Source: Rhodococcus qingshengii JCM 15477
GTDB taxonomy: Bacteria; Actinomycetota; Actinomycetes; Mycobacteriales; Mycobacteriaceae
Reading direction: 5' to 3'
DNA length: 64,000 bases
Assembly (NCBI RefSeq): GCF_023221595.1
Contig: NZ_CP096563.1
Coordinates: forward strand, 6,071,001-6,135,000
Both the position numbers and the translations under genes were made by a program. Positions 26,654 to 34,959 of the stretch are shown piece after piece. The notes under the pieces were generated by a model. The model was not told where the DNA came from. It worked only from the letters and a program-made list of their open reading frames with translations, and searched no databases. How positions within the stretch are numbered: the stretch's first letter is position 1; each line of letters begins with the position of its first letter.

Positions 26654-27358
26654 TCAGAATCGCGGATCGTCGATCGCAGTGAGGACTACTTCCCGCACTG
26701 ACGTCGAAGACGACAAACTCGAGATCGAGCGCACCGTATCCACAACGTCATGTACCGGGACCAGAGATCCCTCTCCCCTGGCGGCAGCGACGTCTCGGGG
26801 CACGTCGAGTCCGTCTTCTGTATTGAGATATCCGAGATGAAGGACAGTCACAGCGAGTCTGTCCTTCCGGTAGCCCTCTCTCAACGCGTCGGCAATGCCG
26901 TTGATCGCGAACTTCGATGCACCGAACGCAACCTCCGGCCTACCGCTTCGCGGGAGTCCCGAGGTGGACCCGGTCAAGATGATCCGAGGTCGAGGACGGC
27001 CGATCATTCTCGGGATCAGGCGCTTGAGCAGGAGAATTGTGGCCGTGATGTTGGCGTTGATCATTTCGAGCATTTCCATGTCCGATTGTTCTGCGAATGC
27101 ATAGTCAGTGGTGAAGGCGTCCCCTTCCCAAATCCCGACGTTGCAAATCAGGGTATCTACACCACCGACAAGCTCCTGATCGATCGAATTCGCTGCCGTA
27201 ACAGGGTCGGTCAGGTCGGCTTCGATCCACTCGGAGACGTCGAACCCGTCAGGACGCCGACGCGATATGCCGAGAACTTCGTCGCCATCGCTCCTCAGAC
27301 CCTCGATCAAAGCACGACCAAGACCTCGGCTCGCACCGACAACAACCGCCCTCGCCAC
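26654..27358 (-). CDS. SDR-fold protein lacking the catalytic tyrosine
   Basis: 234 residues with the short-chain dehydrogenase fold: the NAD(P) motif GASRGLG (residues 8-14), CNVG in place of NNAG (72-75), and serine in LTGSTSG (131). The Tyr-xxx-Lys motif reads FGASK: phenylalanine at 145, lysine retained at 149. The reaction therefore may differ, or the protein may be a binding protein. The GTG start has a weak ribosome site. It stands alone, about 110 bases downstream of the MocR gene on the same strand. Confidence 0.78.
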   Translation of the reverse strand: MARAVVVGASRGLGRALIEGLRSDGDEVLGISRRRPDGFDVSEWIEADLTDPVTAANSIDQELVGGVDTLICNVGIWEGDAFTTDYAFAEQSDMEMLEMINANITATILLLKRLIPRMIGRPRPRIILTGSTSGLPRSGRPEVAFGASKFAINGIADALREGYRKDRLAVTVLHLGYLNTEDGLDVPRDVAAARGEGSLVPVHDVVDTVRSISSLSSSTSVREVVLTAIDDPRF

Positions 27359-27466
27359 AATTACACCCTTCGTCGTCGCTCGAACCGATCCTATCGATCC
27401 AGCCGTCGCCGGTAGTTTCGTCGAGAAGCGAGAGACTCAGATTCGCACCGTAGTGCAGCTGGACAA

Positions 27467-28801
27467 CTACGGGCTCGCCAATATTTCAGCCAGGGCACTG
27501 GCGAACTCGCGTGCTTGGTCAGAGGTGATGGTGGAGGCGGTCACACGAAGTGCCCGGTGGCACTGACCCGGCGTCGCCGAGAACTGACTTCCGTCCCGCA
27601 CGAGCCAGCCAGACTCGGCGAGTCGCTCGACAATCGGTTCGGAATCCCGATCCAGCGGAACCCAGACATTGAGTCCGTCGAAAGTGTCAGGAACCTCGAT
27701 ATCATGTTCTGACAGTGCAGATTTCAGAAGGGTTCGGCGGCGCTCGTAGACAGCGCGAGCATTGGCGAGGCCGTCGATCACCGTCGGATCACTCAGCAGT
27801 TCAGCACTCAAGCGCTGCTGCAGGTGACTGACCCAGTTGGCGCCCGACCGGAGATGAGTGCTCAGCCGAATGCCGGTGTCGAGGTCCGAGGCGACCACTG
27901 CCACGCGCAGGTCGGGCCCGAGAAATTTCGACACGGAACGAACAAGCGCCCACCGCGTCGTGCTCATCGGAGCGAGCCGACAGTACCGATTGCTGGACAC
28001 GGCAGAGAAGTGATCGTCCTCGATTACCAGAACGTGAGGGAACTCGGCCAGGATGCTTCCGAGAATCGCCGCTCGGTCGGCGCTCATGCTGACCCCGGTG
28101 GGGTTGTGCGCACGAGGGGTGCAAATAATCGCGCGCACACCACTTTCGAGAGCACGCAGCAGCCCTTGCGGGGTAATACCCGAAGTGTCGATGTCCATCG
28201 GTACCGCTCGGAAGCTGTTGGCTTTGAGCGTTCCGATGCTCGCCAGGAAGCACGGATCCTCGATCGCGACGGCGTCACCTCGGGTCAAATGAGCGGTCAA
28301 CAGTCGCTCGACCGCGTCAACGGCACCGTTGGTGATGGTGATCGAACACGGCCTTGGAACCTCGTCCTCGATCGAGGAACGTGCCCAGGAATCGAGTAGA
28401 GGCTCGGTGGCTGCGGCGCCGTACAACCGGGGCGTGTAAGTGGTCCGGTCCAACGAGGCTCTGAGATCAGGCAGCAATGCCGGATCAGGATTTCCGCTGG
28501 CGAGATCCACGCTGCCAGGAAGAGCGATACCGCCTTCTCCTTCCAGGGACGGTATAGCTCGCACGAAGCTGCCGCGCCGGCCCTGTGTCTCCACAACTCC
28601 CGCCGCCACGAGCAAGCGATAGGCTCCGGCAACTGTGTTCCGGTGAACCTCGAGATCGTCGGCCAAGGCCCGTATGGGCGGCAACGCATCCCCTGGAGCC
28701 AGTACCCCAGCACTGATGAGATTGCGGATGCCCTCGGAAATCTCGCCCGCTGTCCCGCGGACGACATAGAGCCTCACCTGGTCCGCCACAGTGCTGGTCA
28801 C
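27467..28801 (-). CDS. MocR-type regulator (GntR HTH fused to aminotransferase fold)
   Basis: 444 residues. A GntR winged helix-turn-helix occupies about 8-80 (PPIRALADDLEVHRNTVAGAYRLL). A type I aminotransferase-like domain (about 100-440) follows, with the PLP site NPTG (233-236), aspartates in VIEDDHF (262-263) and the Schiff-base lysine in SVSKFLGPDLR (K292). Such proteins sense PLP or an amino compound. It is divergent from a PaiB-type gene. Direct repeats plus a dyad in the shared promoter are the probable binding sites. GTG start at 28801. Confidence 0.9.
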   Translation of the reverse strand: MTSTVADQVRLYVVRGTAGEISEGIRNLISAGVLAPGDALPPIRALADDLEVHRNTVAGAYRLLVAAGVVETQGRRGSFVRAIPSLEGEGGIALPGSVDLASGNPDPALLPDLRASLDRTTYTPRLYGAAATEPLLDSWARSSIEDEVPRPCSITITNGAVDAVERLLTAHLTRGDAVAIEDPCFLASIGTLKANSFRAVPMDIDTSGITPQGLLRALESGVRAIICTPRAHNPTGVSMSADRAAILGSILAEFPHVLVIEDDHFSAVSSNRYCRLAPMSTTRWALVRSVSKFLGPDLRVAVVASDLDTGIRLSTHLRSGANWVSHLQQRLSAELLSDPTVIDGLANARAVYERRRTLLKSALSEHDIEVPDTFDGLNVWVPLDRDSEPIVERLAESGWLVRDGSQFSATPGQCHRALRVTASTITSDQAREFASALAEILASP

Positions 28802-28817
28802 AGGCTCACTCTATTAG

Positions 28818-28863
28818 CACATGACAAAACCTCCACGCTGTGACACATTGTCACATGACAAAA
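28818..28863. promoter_or_regulatory. Direct repeats and dyad in the MocR/PaiB promoter
   Basis: CACATGACAAAA occurs twice in the same orientation (28818-28829 and 28852-28863, 34 bases start to start). A perfect dyad TGTGACA-CAT-TGTCACA (28839-28855) overlaps the second copy. Paired direct repeats are typical of MocR operators. Confidence 0.65.
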
Positions 28864-28880
28864 AATCTGCGAGGAGACAC

Positions 28881-29507
28881 ATGATACTGCCCGGACAATT
28901 CCGCCTCTCGGACGACGCGGTCGCCGACTCTCTCCGCGCCGGTGGATTCGGACACCTGGTCACACCGGGCCCCGAGACCCTCGAAGTCACGTCGATGCCA
29001 CTGCTGTACAACGCCGAAGGAAACGTGTTGGAGGGGCATCTCGCCCGGACGAATCCGCATTGGCGATACACCGGGACATCGGAGTCTCTGGTGATCCTCC
29101 CCGGCGCCGACGCCTACGTGAGCCCCGAGTTCTACCCGAGCAAGAGCGTCCACGGGAAGGTTGTCCCGACGTGGAACTACGAAGTTCTCTACGTCTACGG
29201 CCAACTGGTTGCGCACGACGACGAGCAGTGGCTGCGTGCTCATGTCACCGCACTGACAGCTCGACATGAATCCGGCCGTGAGAACGAATGGAAGGTCACC
29301 GACGCGCCGCCGCAGTTCGTCGATGCGCAGCTGCGAGGGATTGTGGGGATCGAACTGCACGTGGCCCGTGTCTACGGAAAAGCGAAGTTGAACCAAAACC
29401 GTTCCCCCGCTGATCGCTCCGGCGTCATCCGGGGTCTGGAGAAGGGCTCATTCTCCGAACGAGAGACCGCCGCAGCGATGGTCGCCGCCGGCCTCGACAA
29501 CGGTTGA
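28881..29507 (+). CDS. PaiB-type FMN-binding split-barrel protein
   Basis: 208 residues of the PaiB family (formally FMN-binding negative transcriptional regulator), related to pyridoxamine-phosphate oxidases. Conserved segments are GHLARTNPHWR, FYPSKSVHGKVVPTWNYEVLYVYG and GIVGIELHVARVYGKAKLNQNR. GAGGAG precedes the ATG at 28881 by 5 bases, and an upstream in-frame ATG (28821) lies in the operator. Control by the divergent MocR regulator, itself PLP-dependent, hints at a role in B6 or amine metabolism. This is an inference. Confidence 0.88.
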   Translation: MILPGQFRLSDDAVADSLRAGGFGHLVTPGPETLEVTSMPLLYNAEGNVLEGHLARTNPHWRYTGTSESLVILPGADAYVSPEFYPSKSVHGKVVPTWNYEVLYVYGQLVAHDDEQWLRAHVTALTARHESGRENEWKVTDAPPQFVDAQLRGIVGIELHVARVYGKAKLNQNRSPADRSGVIRGLEKGSFSERETAAAMVAAGLDNG

Positions 29508-29546
29508 CCGTTACGCCGTCGTCGTACGCCTTGTCTAGTCGCACAT

Positions 29547-30443
29547 TCAGGTGAGCGGTTTTCCACCCGTCACGCCGATGACTTCCCCAGTGGTGTAACT
29601 GGATTCGCCAGAGGCGAGAAATACATAGGCGGGAGCAAGCTCGGCCGGCTGACCTGCGCGCCCGAGCGGAACGTCGTCCCCGAACGTCTCGAACTTCTCC
29701 TTGGGCATCGTCGCCGGAATCAGTGGCGTCCAAATCGGTCCAGGTGCAACGGCATTGACCCTGATTCCCTTCCGTGCGACATCGGCGGCCAGCCCCTTGG
29801 TGAAGTCGATGATGCCCGCCTTTGTCGTGGCGTAATCGAGCAGCTCGGGCGACGGGGACGCACCTTGGATGGACGAGGTATTCACGATCGTCGATCCGGG
29901 CTCCATCTGCGCGATCGCTGCTTTGGAGAGCCAGAATAGTGCGTAGAGGTTGGTTTTCATCACACGGTCGAATTGTTCGGTGGTGATATCGGCGATGCCG
30001 CCCATCTGCACCATCTGAAACGCGGCGTTGTTCACCAAGATGTCCAGTCCGCCGAGTTCACGCACCGCGGTTTCGACCAAAGCAGAACAGTGTTCCTCGC
30101 TTCGGAGATCTCCCGGCACCGAGACGGCTTTGCGACCTGCCTCCTCGACCCAGCGAGCGGTTTCCCGAGCGTCCTGTTCTTCCTCGTCGAGATAACTCAG
30201 GACAACGTCCGCGCCTTCTCTGGCAAATGCAATCGCGACCGCACGTCCGATGCCCGAATCTGCTCCGGTGACAATCGCACGCCTTCCTTCGAGTCGACCG
30301 CTTCCTCGATAGGTGTTTTCACCGTGGTCGGGAGGAGAAATCATGTCTGCGGTGAGACCGGGGTGTGCGATCTCCGCCTGCCGCTCACGCACAGGAGCGG
30401 GGAACCGCGTGGTCGGGTCCTGCATTGCGTACTGGTCCGGCAT
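29547..30443 (-). CDS. SDR-family oxidoreductase, general-stress protein 39-like
   Basis: 298 residues. A 45-residue N-terminal extension (QDPTTRFPAP, MISPPDHGENTYRGSGRLEGR) is typical of the YdaD/YhxC/GSP39 group. It is followed by the cofactor motif GADSGIGRA, NNAA, the catalytic serine in NTSS, and YATTK (Tyr/Lys both present). It probably reduces an aldehyde or ketone under stress. GAGGAG lies 7 bases before the ATG. A sigma-B/F-type promoter (30509-30532) points into it. Confidence 0.88.
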   Translation of the reverse strand: MPDQYAMQDPTTRFPAPVRERQAEIAHPGLTADMISPPDHGENTYRGSGRLEGRRAIVTGADSGIGRAVAIAFAREGADVVLSYLDEEEQDARETARWVEEAGRKAVSVPGDLRSEEHCSALVETAVRELGGLDILVNNAAFQMVQMGGIADITTEQFDRVMKTNLYALFWLSKAAIAQMEPGSTIVNTSSIQGASPSPELLDYATTKAGIIDFTKGLAADVARKGIRVNAVAPGPIWTPLIPATMPKEKFETFGDDVPLGRAGQPAELAPAYVFLASGESSYTTGEVIGVTGGKPLT

Positions 30444-30508
30444 ATCGATACTCCTCAGGTGACGCAGTTTCTCGTGGGCTTCTGGATGGATGCACTGCAC
30501 ATGCCTCC

Positions 30509-30532
30509 TTCCCACCGAATAGAAATCGAAAC
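30509..30532 (-). promoter_or_regulatory. Sigma-B/sigma-F-type promoter of the GSP39-like SDR gene
   Basis: On the minus strand GTTT (30532-30529), 15 bases and GGGAA (30513-30509) match GTTT-N15-GGGWA. It sits 66 bases before the start codon. Confidence 0.6.
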
Positions 30533-30604
30533 CTCGGGGTGGCCGGGATCTCACTCGTCCTGGCGCCGACGATCTCGGTGCGTCGACCCCACTTGTTCGT
30601 TGTG

Positions 30605-30628
30605 GTTACTACGCGGTAGGTCGGGGTA
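30605..30628 (+). promoter_or_regulatory. Sigma-B/sigma-F-type promoter of the ferritin-like gene
   Basis: GTTA (30605-30608), a 15-base spacer and GGGTA (30624-30628) fit the same stress-promoter pattern, on the opposite strand from the SDR promoter. Confidence 0.5.
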
Positions 30629-30646
30629 GCCCGCGTAGCGGCGGTG

Positions 30647-30665
30647 GCTCCGCGACCCGCGGAGC
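30647..30665 (+). other. Leader hairpin before the ferritin-like gene
   Basis: GCTCCGCG and CGCGGAGC pair perfectly around ACC, about 60 bases before the start codon and downstream of the putative promoter. It may stabilise or attenuate the transcript. Confidence 0.4.
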
Positions 30666-30726
30666 ACTCGTCGAGCAGAAGCTGAACATCACGTAAAGCA
30701 CGCACCGACGAAGGGACGACCCCGAT

Positions 30727-31692
30727 ATGAGCAACTCCGAAACCACGTCCGCCTTGATCACCCAGTTACGCATCCTCCTCGGTCTGACGCACACCGAGAT
30801 CCAGGTCGCCGAAACGCGCGTCGCACAGGCCAGAACCGAGGCTGTTCGACGCGAATTGACGGAAAACGCAGAGAACGGCCGTGAAAGGGCGAGTTCCATA
30901 GAGTCCACTGTTCGCGATCTGGGGGGCGTGCCGGAATTGGTCGGTCCGTTCCTCGGACGCGCGACAGCCGGAGTGAAAGCGATGGTCGAACAGGCTCAGC
31001 CCTTCGACGAAGCGGTATTGGGAGACCTTGCGCTCGAACATCAACTCCTCGACCGCTCCCGCTACCTCAAGGCCCTGGCCACTGCCGGCGGCGATCAGAC
31101 CGTCGCGGCGTTGGCCGACCGCCTCATCACTGCACACTCCGCGACCGTGGACTGGCTCACGACTGTCTTGGCCGAAGAGGCACTCGGTGGACCGGCAGCT
31201 TTGCGCCGCACACCGATGCAAGCTGCCACCGGCGCGGCGATACGGCTGGTCAACGTTCCGGTCTCCTGGTCGACCCGCAGTCTCGACCGTGCCATCGACG
31301 CTGTTCGCACCTCACCGCCGGTACTGGGTGAGCTGATCAGCTGGGGCGCATATGCCGGTGACGTGACTGTGAAAACACTCTCGGCCAGTAGGGATGCGGC
31401 CATCGCCACGGCTGAGAAGGTCACTCGCCGAGAAGGTGCTGACGGTGCCGCCGACGTCTTCCGTTCGGTACGGAAGTCGAGTGGGCTACTCGACCCCACT
31501 GAACTTCCCATCGAAGACTTCGACGAACTCAACGTCACCCAAGCCGTCTCCGCCGTGAAGGAACTGACCGACGCCGCACAGGTGCGGGACATCGTTGCGT
31601 ACGAGGAAGCGCACAAGAACCGACACGGCGTCGTATCCGCTGCCCAGGCAAGACTCGCAGCGATCGCCCAGGAAGTCGTCGGAATCAACTAG
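30727..31692 (+). CDS. Ferritin-like helical protein of unknown function
   Basis: 321 residues. The first 150 form long helices compatible with a DUF892/YciF-like four-helix bundle (ETTSALITQLRILLGLTHTEIQVAETRVAQARTEA, then LEHQLLDRSRYLKALA and TVDWLTTVLAEEALGG). The C-terminal half is also helical but has no recognised domain. DUF892 proteins are stress-induced in many bacteria. The stress-type promoter and divergent GSP39-like gene agree with that. Confidence 0.72.
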   Translation: MSNSETTSALITQLRILLGLTHTEIQVAETRVAQARTEAVRRELTENAENGRERASSIESTVRDLGGVPELVGPFLGRATAGVKAMVEQAQPFDEAVLGDLALEHQLLDRSRYLKALATAGGDQTVAALADRLITAHSATVDWLTTVLAEEALGGPAALRRTPMQAATGAAIRLVNVPVSWSTRSLDRAIDAVRTSPPVLGELISWGAYAGDVTVKTLSASRDAAIATAEKVTRREGADGAADVFRSVRKSSGLLDPTELPIEDFDELNVTQAVSAVKELTDAAQVRDIVAYEEAHKNRHGVVSAAQARLAAIAQEVVGIN

Positions 31693-31786
31693 AGCGTTCA
31701 ATCGACATATCGAGAGTCCGACTCTCGGAACCGCGAGCACTGGACCTCGTGAAAACGGGATTCGCGGCCAGGGGCACCCGAGACCG

Positions 31787-32368
31787 TCAAGAAGATGACA
31801 GCGGCTCTCGAAGCCCTCTGATCAGTTCGACGCGCGCGGAATCGAGAATTTCCTCGGAGAGCGGGGAACCCTTGGTAGCTCGCGAAAGAACCAGTGCACC
31901 GAGCATGGTGGAGAGCCGGAGGAGACCGACAGCTTCGTCGTCGGCAAGAGCTGCGGCAAAATCCCCCACTCCCTCCGTGTAAACCCGACGGGCCTCGCTG
32001 TCTGCAGGCTCGCGCGCCATGTCGGCGGCGAGCGCAGCAGCGGGGCATCCGTCTGCCGGGTTGTCGCGATGCGCCACCGAGAGATAGGTATCGATCAAAG
32101 CTTTTCGGGCGGAGTCACGTTGCCCTGCATGCTCTTCGAGTCCCGCAGAGTGCAGCTGAGCCAGTTCCTTGAAGGCGTGGGTGGTCGCTTCGTCGATGAG
32201 AGCGTCCTTGGACGCGAACTGCTTGTAGAAGCCACCGTGGGTCAGCCCCGACGCCTTCATCAGGTCGGCGACGCTGAGGTGAGTGCCCTTCTCTCGGAAC
32301 AGTCGGGCTGCGGTTTCCACGACGCGCCGACGGTTCTCTTCCGCTTGTTGCTGCGATACGCGGCCCAT
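31787..32368 (-). CDS. TetR-family regulator of the adjacent SDR gene
   Basis: 193 residues. The helix-turn-helix lies at about 15-60 (VVETAARLFREKGTHLSVADLMKASGLTHGGFYKQFASKDAL), followed by a ligand domain with CPAAALAADMA typical of the AcrR/YxaF-like TetR_C group. The ATG at 32368 has GGAAGG 8 bases upstream. A GTG nine codons earlier has none. It is divergent from the SDR gene across a strong dyad. Confidence 0.9.
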   Translation of the reverse strand: MGRVSQQQAEENRRRVVETAARLFREKGTHLSVADLMKASGLTHGGFYKQFASKDALIDEATTHAFKELAQLHSAGLEEHAGQRDSARKALIDTYLSVAHRDNPADGCPAAALAADMAREPADSEARRVYTEGVGDFAAALADDEAVGLLRLSTMLGALVLSRATKGSPLSEEILDSARVELIRGLREPLSSS

Positions 32369-32413
32369 CACAACGCCTTCCAGTTTGGATTTCACTTGAC
32401 ATCTATCCTAGCC

Positions 32414-32445
32414 GACACTTAGATTTGATTCATAATCTAAATGTC
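32414..32445. promoter_or_regulatory. TetR-type operator
   Basis: GACACTTAGATT and AATCTAAATGTC are 12-bp arms with one mismatch around 8 bases. The site is centred between the TetR and SDR starts. Confidence 0.75.
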
Positions 32446-32472
32446 ACGAGCAATCACAACACTGGGAGAATC

Positions 32473-33156
32473 ATGGACCTGAACAAGACGGTTGCGGTCG
32501 TCACAGGAGCCAATCGCGGGCTCGGACGCCATCTGGCTGCGGGACTCGTCGAGCGCGGCGCAAAGGTGTACGCGGCTGCGCGCAATCCGGAAACTGTCGA
32601 TCTACCCGGCGTCATCCCCCTGAGGTTGGACGTGACGGACGCCGAATCGATAACCGCCGCCGCGCAAATCGCATCGGATGTGACCTTGCTGGTCAACAAC
32701 GCAGGTATCTCTACCTCGGCGCCCTTGATCGGGGGCGACATCGATGACATTCGACGAGAGATGGACGTCAACTTCTACGGCCCGCTCGCCGTGACCCGGG
32801 CGTTTGCTCCCGTCATCGAAAACAACGACGGCGGAACAATACTCAACGTTCTGTCGGTGCTGTCCTGGTTCCATCCAGCCGCGCTCGGGTCTTACGCGTC
32901 GTCGAAAGCAGCGGCCTGGGCGATGACCGACGCCGTTCGAGAAGAACTTGCGCCGCGCAAAATCTCCGTATCGGCACTGCATGTCGCATACATGGATACC
33001 GACATGGCCGCTGGCGTACCCGCCGAACAGAAGATCGATCCTGCCGACGTCGCCGCGCAAGCACTGGACGGTATCGAAAGCGGGCTCGCCGAGATCCTCG
33101 CTGACGACACCACCCGGTACGTCAAGGGGAGTCTGTCCTCGTCGAACTCCGAGTAA
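32473..33156 (+). CDS. SDR-family NAD(P)-dependent oxidoreductase
   Basis: About 228 residues. Visible motifs are GANRGLGRH (cofactor), NNAG, serine in LSVLSW, and YASSK (catalytic Tyr and Lys). GGGAGA precedes the ATG at 32473. The substrate is unknown. Its divergent TetR and shared operator indicate induction by a small molecule, as in many xenobiotic-responsive TetR/SDR pairs. Confidence 0.9.
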   Translation: MDLNKTVAVVTGANRGLGRHLAAGLVERGAKVYAAARNPETVDLPGVIPLRLDVTDAESITAAAQIASDVTLLVNNAGISTSAPLIGGDIDDIRREMDVNFYGPLAVTRAFAPVIENNDGGTILNVLSVLSWFHPAALGSYASSKAAAWAMTDAVREELAPRKISVSALHVAYMDTDMAAGVPAEQKIDPADVAAQALDGIESGLAEILADDTTRYVKGSLSSSNSE

Positions 33157-33181
33157 GCAAGGGACTGCAGACGAGTGACGC

Positions 33182-33586
33182 TTACCCCACCGTTTTGAGG
33201 CTGGCCAATCTGCTCAGGATCGGCGCCCGCCAAGCTGCGAGGTCTTCCGGACCGTTCTCTTCCCACAACTCGTACAACTCCGAAGTGTCACTGTCGGAAA
33301 CGGCACGCTCGAGTGCGGCGAGGACCCAACTCTTCTGCTCCGGGCTCAAGGTGCTGACGTACCCGGCGGCGTCAATTCCATCCAGCTGCACAGGCTTCGG
33401 CGCAACGCCGTGCGCAACCGCAAGAATCTCGGCGACGGCGATTGCTGTTTGAGCATCATCGGCATCGAGATAACCGCCATCGGGGTGGCTAGCGTAATCG
33501 TCGATGTCGTAGTCACCCGCCTGTACTGCGCTGAGCAGGTCGCCCGCTACGTCGTTGTCGAAAGGTCCTGAACCCCAAGTCCCCAT
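33182..33586 (-). CDS. DUF4259-domain protein
   Basis: 134 residues beginning MGTWGSGPFDNDVAGDL, the hallmark of DUF4259 proteins, with an acidic helical remainder. The function is unknown. GGAGAGA lies before the ATG. It is a single gene convergent with the SDR gene. Confidence 0.85.
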   Translation of the reverse strand: MGTWGSGPFDNDVAGDLLSAVQAGDYDIDDYASHPDGGYLDADDAQTAIAVAEILAVAHGVAPKPVQLDGIDAAGYVSTLSPEQKSWVLAALERAVSDSDTSELYELWEENGPEDLAAWRAPILSRLASLKTVG

Positions 33587-33695
33587 GCTGTCTCTCCGAT
33601 CCGTACCCGGCGCACCTGTCGTAAAGATATTAGTGAATCACAGGCTTCGGCCAGGACCCTCGGGCTGGAAGTACTGCGTTCGCCGGAAATCGACA

Positions 33696-34781
33696 TCAGC
33701 GCAACGGCACGCGAAGGATGCGGTCATCACCGCGGTTGGGGTCGCCGCGTCCGTCGGTGTTGTTCGTCAGTATCCACAGCGACCCGTCCGGTGCGACTAC
33801 AACGTCACGGAGGCGCCCGTATTCGTCGACGAACTGCTCGTCGGCGGTCGCGGGGTCAGCCAACGGCACCGTGCGGAGTCGCTCACCACGAAGATTGGCG
33901 ATGTAGATCGTGCCGTCGTGGATGGCGATTCCGCTGGGGCTGGCGTCGTCAGGTGACCATTGTTGGAGCGGGTCGATGAATCCGTCTTCACCCACAATCC
34001 CTTCGACCTCGGGCCACCCGTAGTTTCCGCCTGCTTCGATCCGGTTGAGTTCGTCCCAGGTGTCCTGCCCGAACTCGCTGGCGTACATCGTGCCGTCCTC
34101 GGTCCAGGCAATGCCCTGGGAGTTGCGGTGGCCGTAGCTGTAGACAAACGAGTTCGGAAATGGATTATCTAGCGGCACATCGCCATCCGGAGTCATTCGA
34201 AGGATTTTCCCGGACATCGAGTCGAGGTCCTGAGCTCTGTCTCGACTACCGGCATCACCGACGGTCACGTACAGCATCCCGTCCGGGCCGAACGCGATGC
34301 GACCACCGTTGTGGTAGTTGGCCGAAGCGAGCCCGTCGAGAATCGTCTCGGCCGGCCCGAGCGCGAATTCCCCCGGAGCACCGATGATGTCGAAGCGTTC
34401 GATCCTGTTCTCCCCGTTCGCGGTGAAGTACGCGTACAGGCGGTTTTCACGTGCTGCGATCCCTAGTAAACCACCCTCACCTCTGGGGCTGACGCCGTCG
34501 ACGACTCCCACCTCGCGGCTGTTTCCGCCGGCGTCGAGTTCGAGGATTCGCGCGCTGTCGCGCTCACTGACAAGTGGTGTATCGCCGTGGAATGCCATCG
34601 ACCAGGGCGCGTCCAAGCCGTCGGCGACGGTCTCGGGTTCACCGAAGGCCGCGGCGGGCGCCGATCGTGTTGTCGTGCTTGCCTGCGGACCGGGCCCTTC
34701 AGGATCCTCGCTACCGCAGGCAGTCAGGAAGGCCGAAAGGAGCACTGCGGCGCCAAGCCCTCGGATCTGTCGTCGTGTCAT
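33696..34781 (-). CDS. PQQ-dependent sugar dehydrogenase-like lipoprotein (Asd/GDH-B type)
   Basis: 361 residues. The signal peptide ends in a lipobox (AFLTAC, C22). The soluble glucose dehydrogenase/aldose sugar dehydrogenase beta-propeller follows: DGLDAPWSMAFHGDTPLVSERDSARI, NYHNGGRIAFGPDGMLYVTVGDAGS, YSYGHRNSQGIAW and ILRVPLR at the end. The family oxidises sugars with PQQ on the outside of the cell. PQQ must be imported if no synthesis genes exist. GGGAGG precedes the ATG at 34781. It is divergent from the MFS gene whose promoter carries GGGANTCCC sites. Confidence 0.88.
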   Translation of the reverse strand: MTRRQIRGLGAAVLLSAFLTACGSEDPEGPGPQASTTTRSAPAAAFGEPETVADGLDAPWSMAFHGDTPLVSERDSARILELDAGGNSREVGVVDGVSPRGEGGLLGIAARENRLYAYFTANGENRIERFDIIGAPGEFALGPAETILDGLASANYHNGGRIAFGPDGMLYVTVGDAGSRDRAQDLDSMSGKILRMTPDGDVPLDNPFPNSFVYSYGHRNSQGIAWTEDGTMYASEFGQDTWDELNRIEAGGNYGWPEVEGIVGEDGFIDPLQQWSPDDASPSGIAIHDGTIYIANLRGERLRTVPLADPATADEQFVDEYGRLRDVVVAPDGSLWILTNNTDGRGDPNRGDDRILRVPLR

Positions 34782-34842
34782 GGGCGCGCCTCCCGGGTTC
34801 AGGCAGTCTTTGCGCCGACGGTAGCGCGCAATCGGCCACACC

Positions 34843-34880
34843 GGGAGTCCCTTCGAGTACCCCCAACAACCGGGACTCCC
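34843..34880. promoter_or_regulatory. Paired GGGANTCCC operator before the MFS gene
   Basis: GGGAGTCCC (34843-34851) and GGGACTCCC (34872-34880) are spaced 29 bases start to start. The identical pair and spacing recur before the alcohol dehydrogenase at 37125-37162, with the XRE regulator gene between the two sites. Confidence 0.75.
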
Positions 34881-34959
34881 TCGCAGGCGACAGGCGTGAT
34901 GCCCTGGACGGGTGCGCCACGGCATGCGCGTCGTCAACAGAAAGAGAACTGACCACCTC

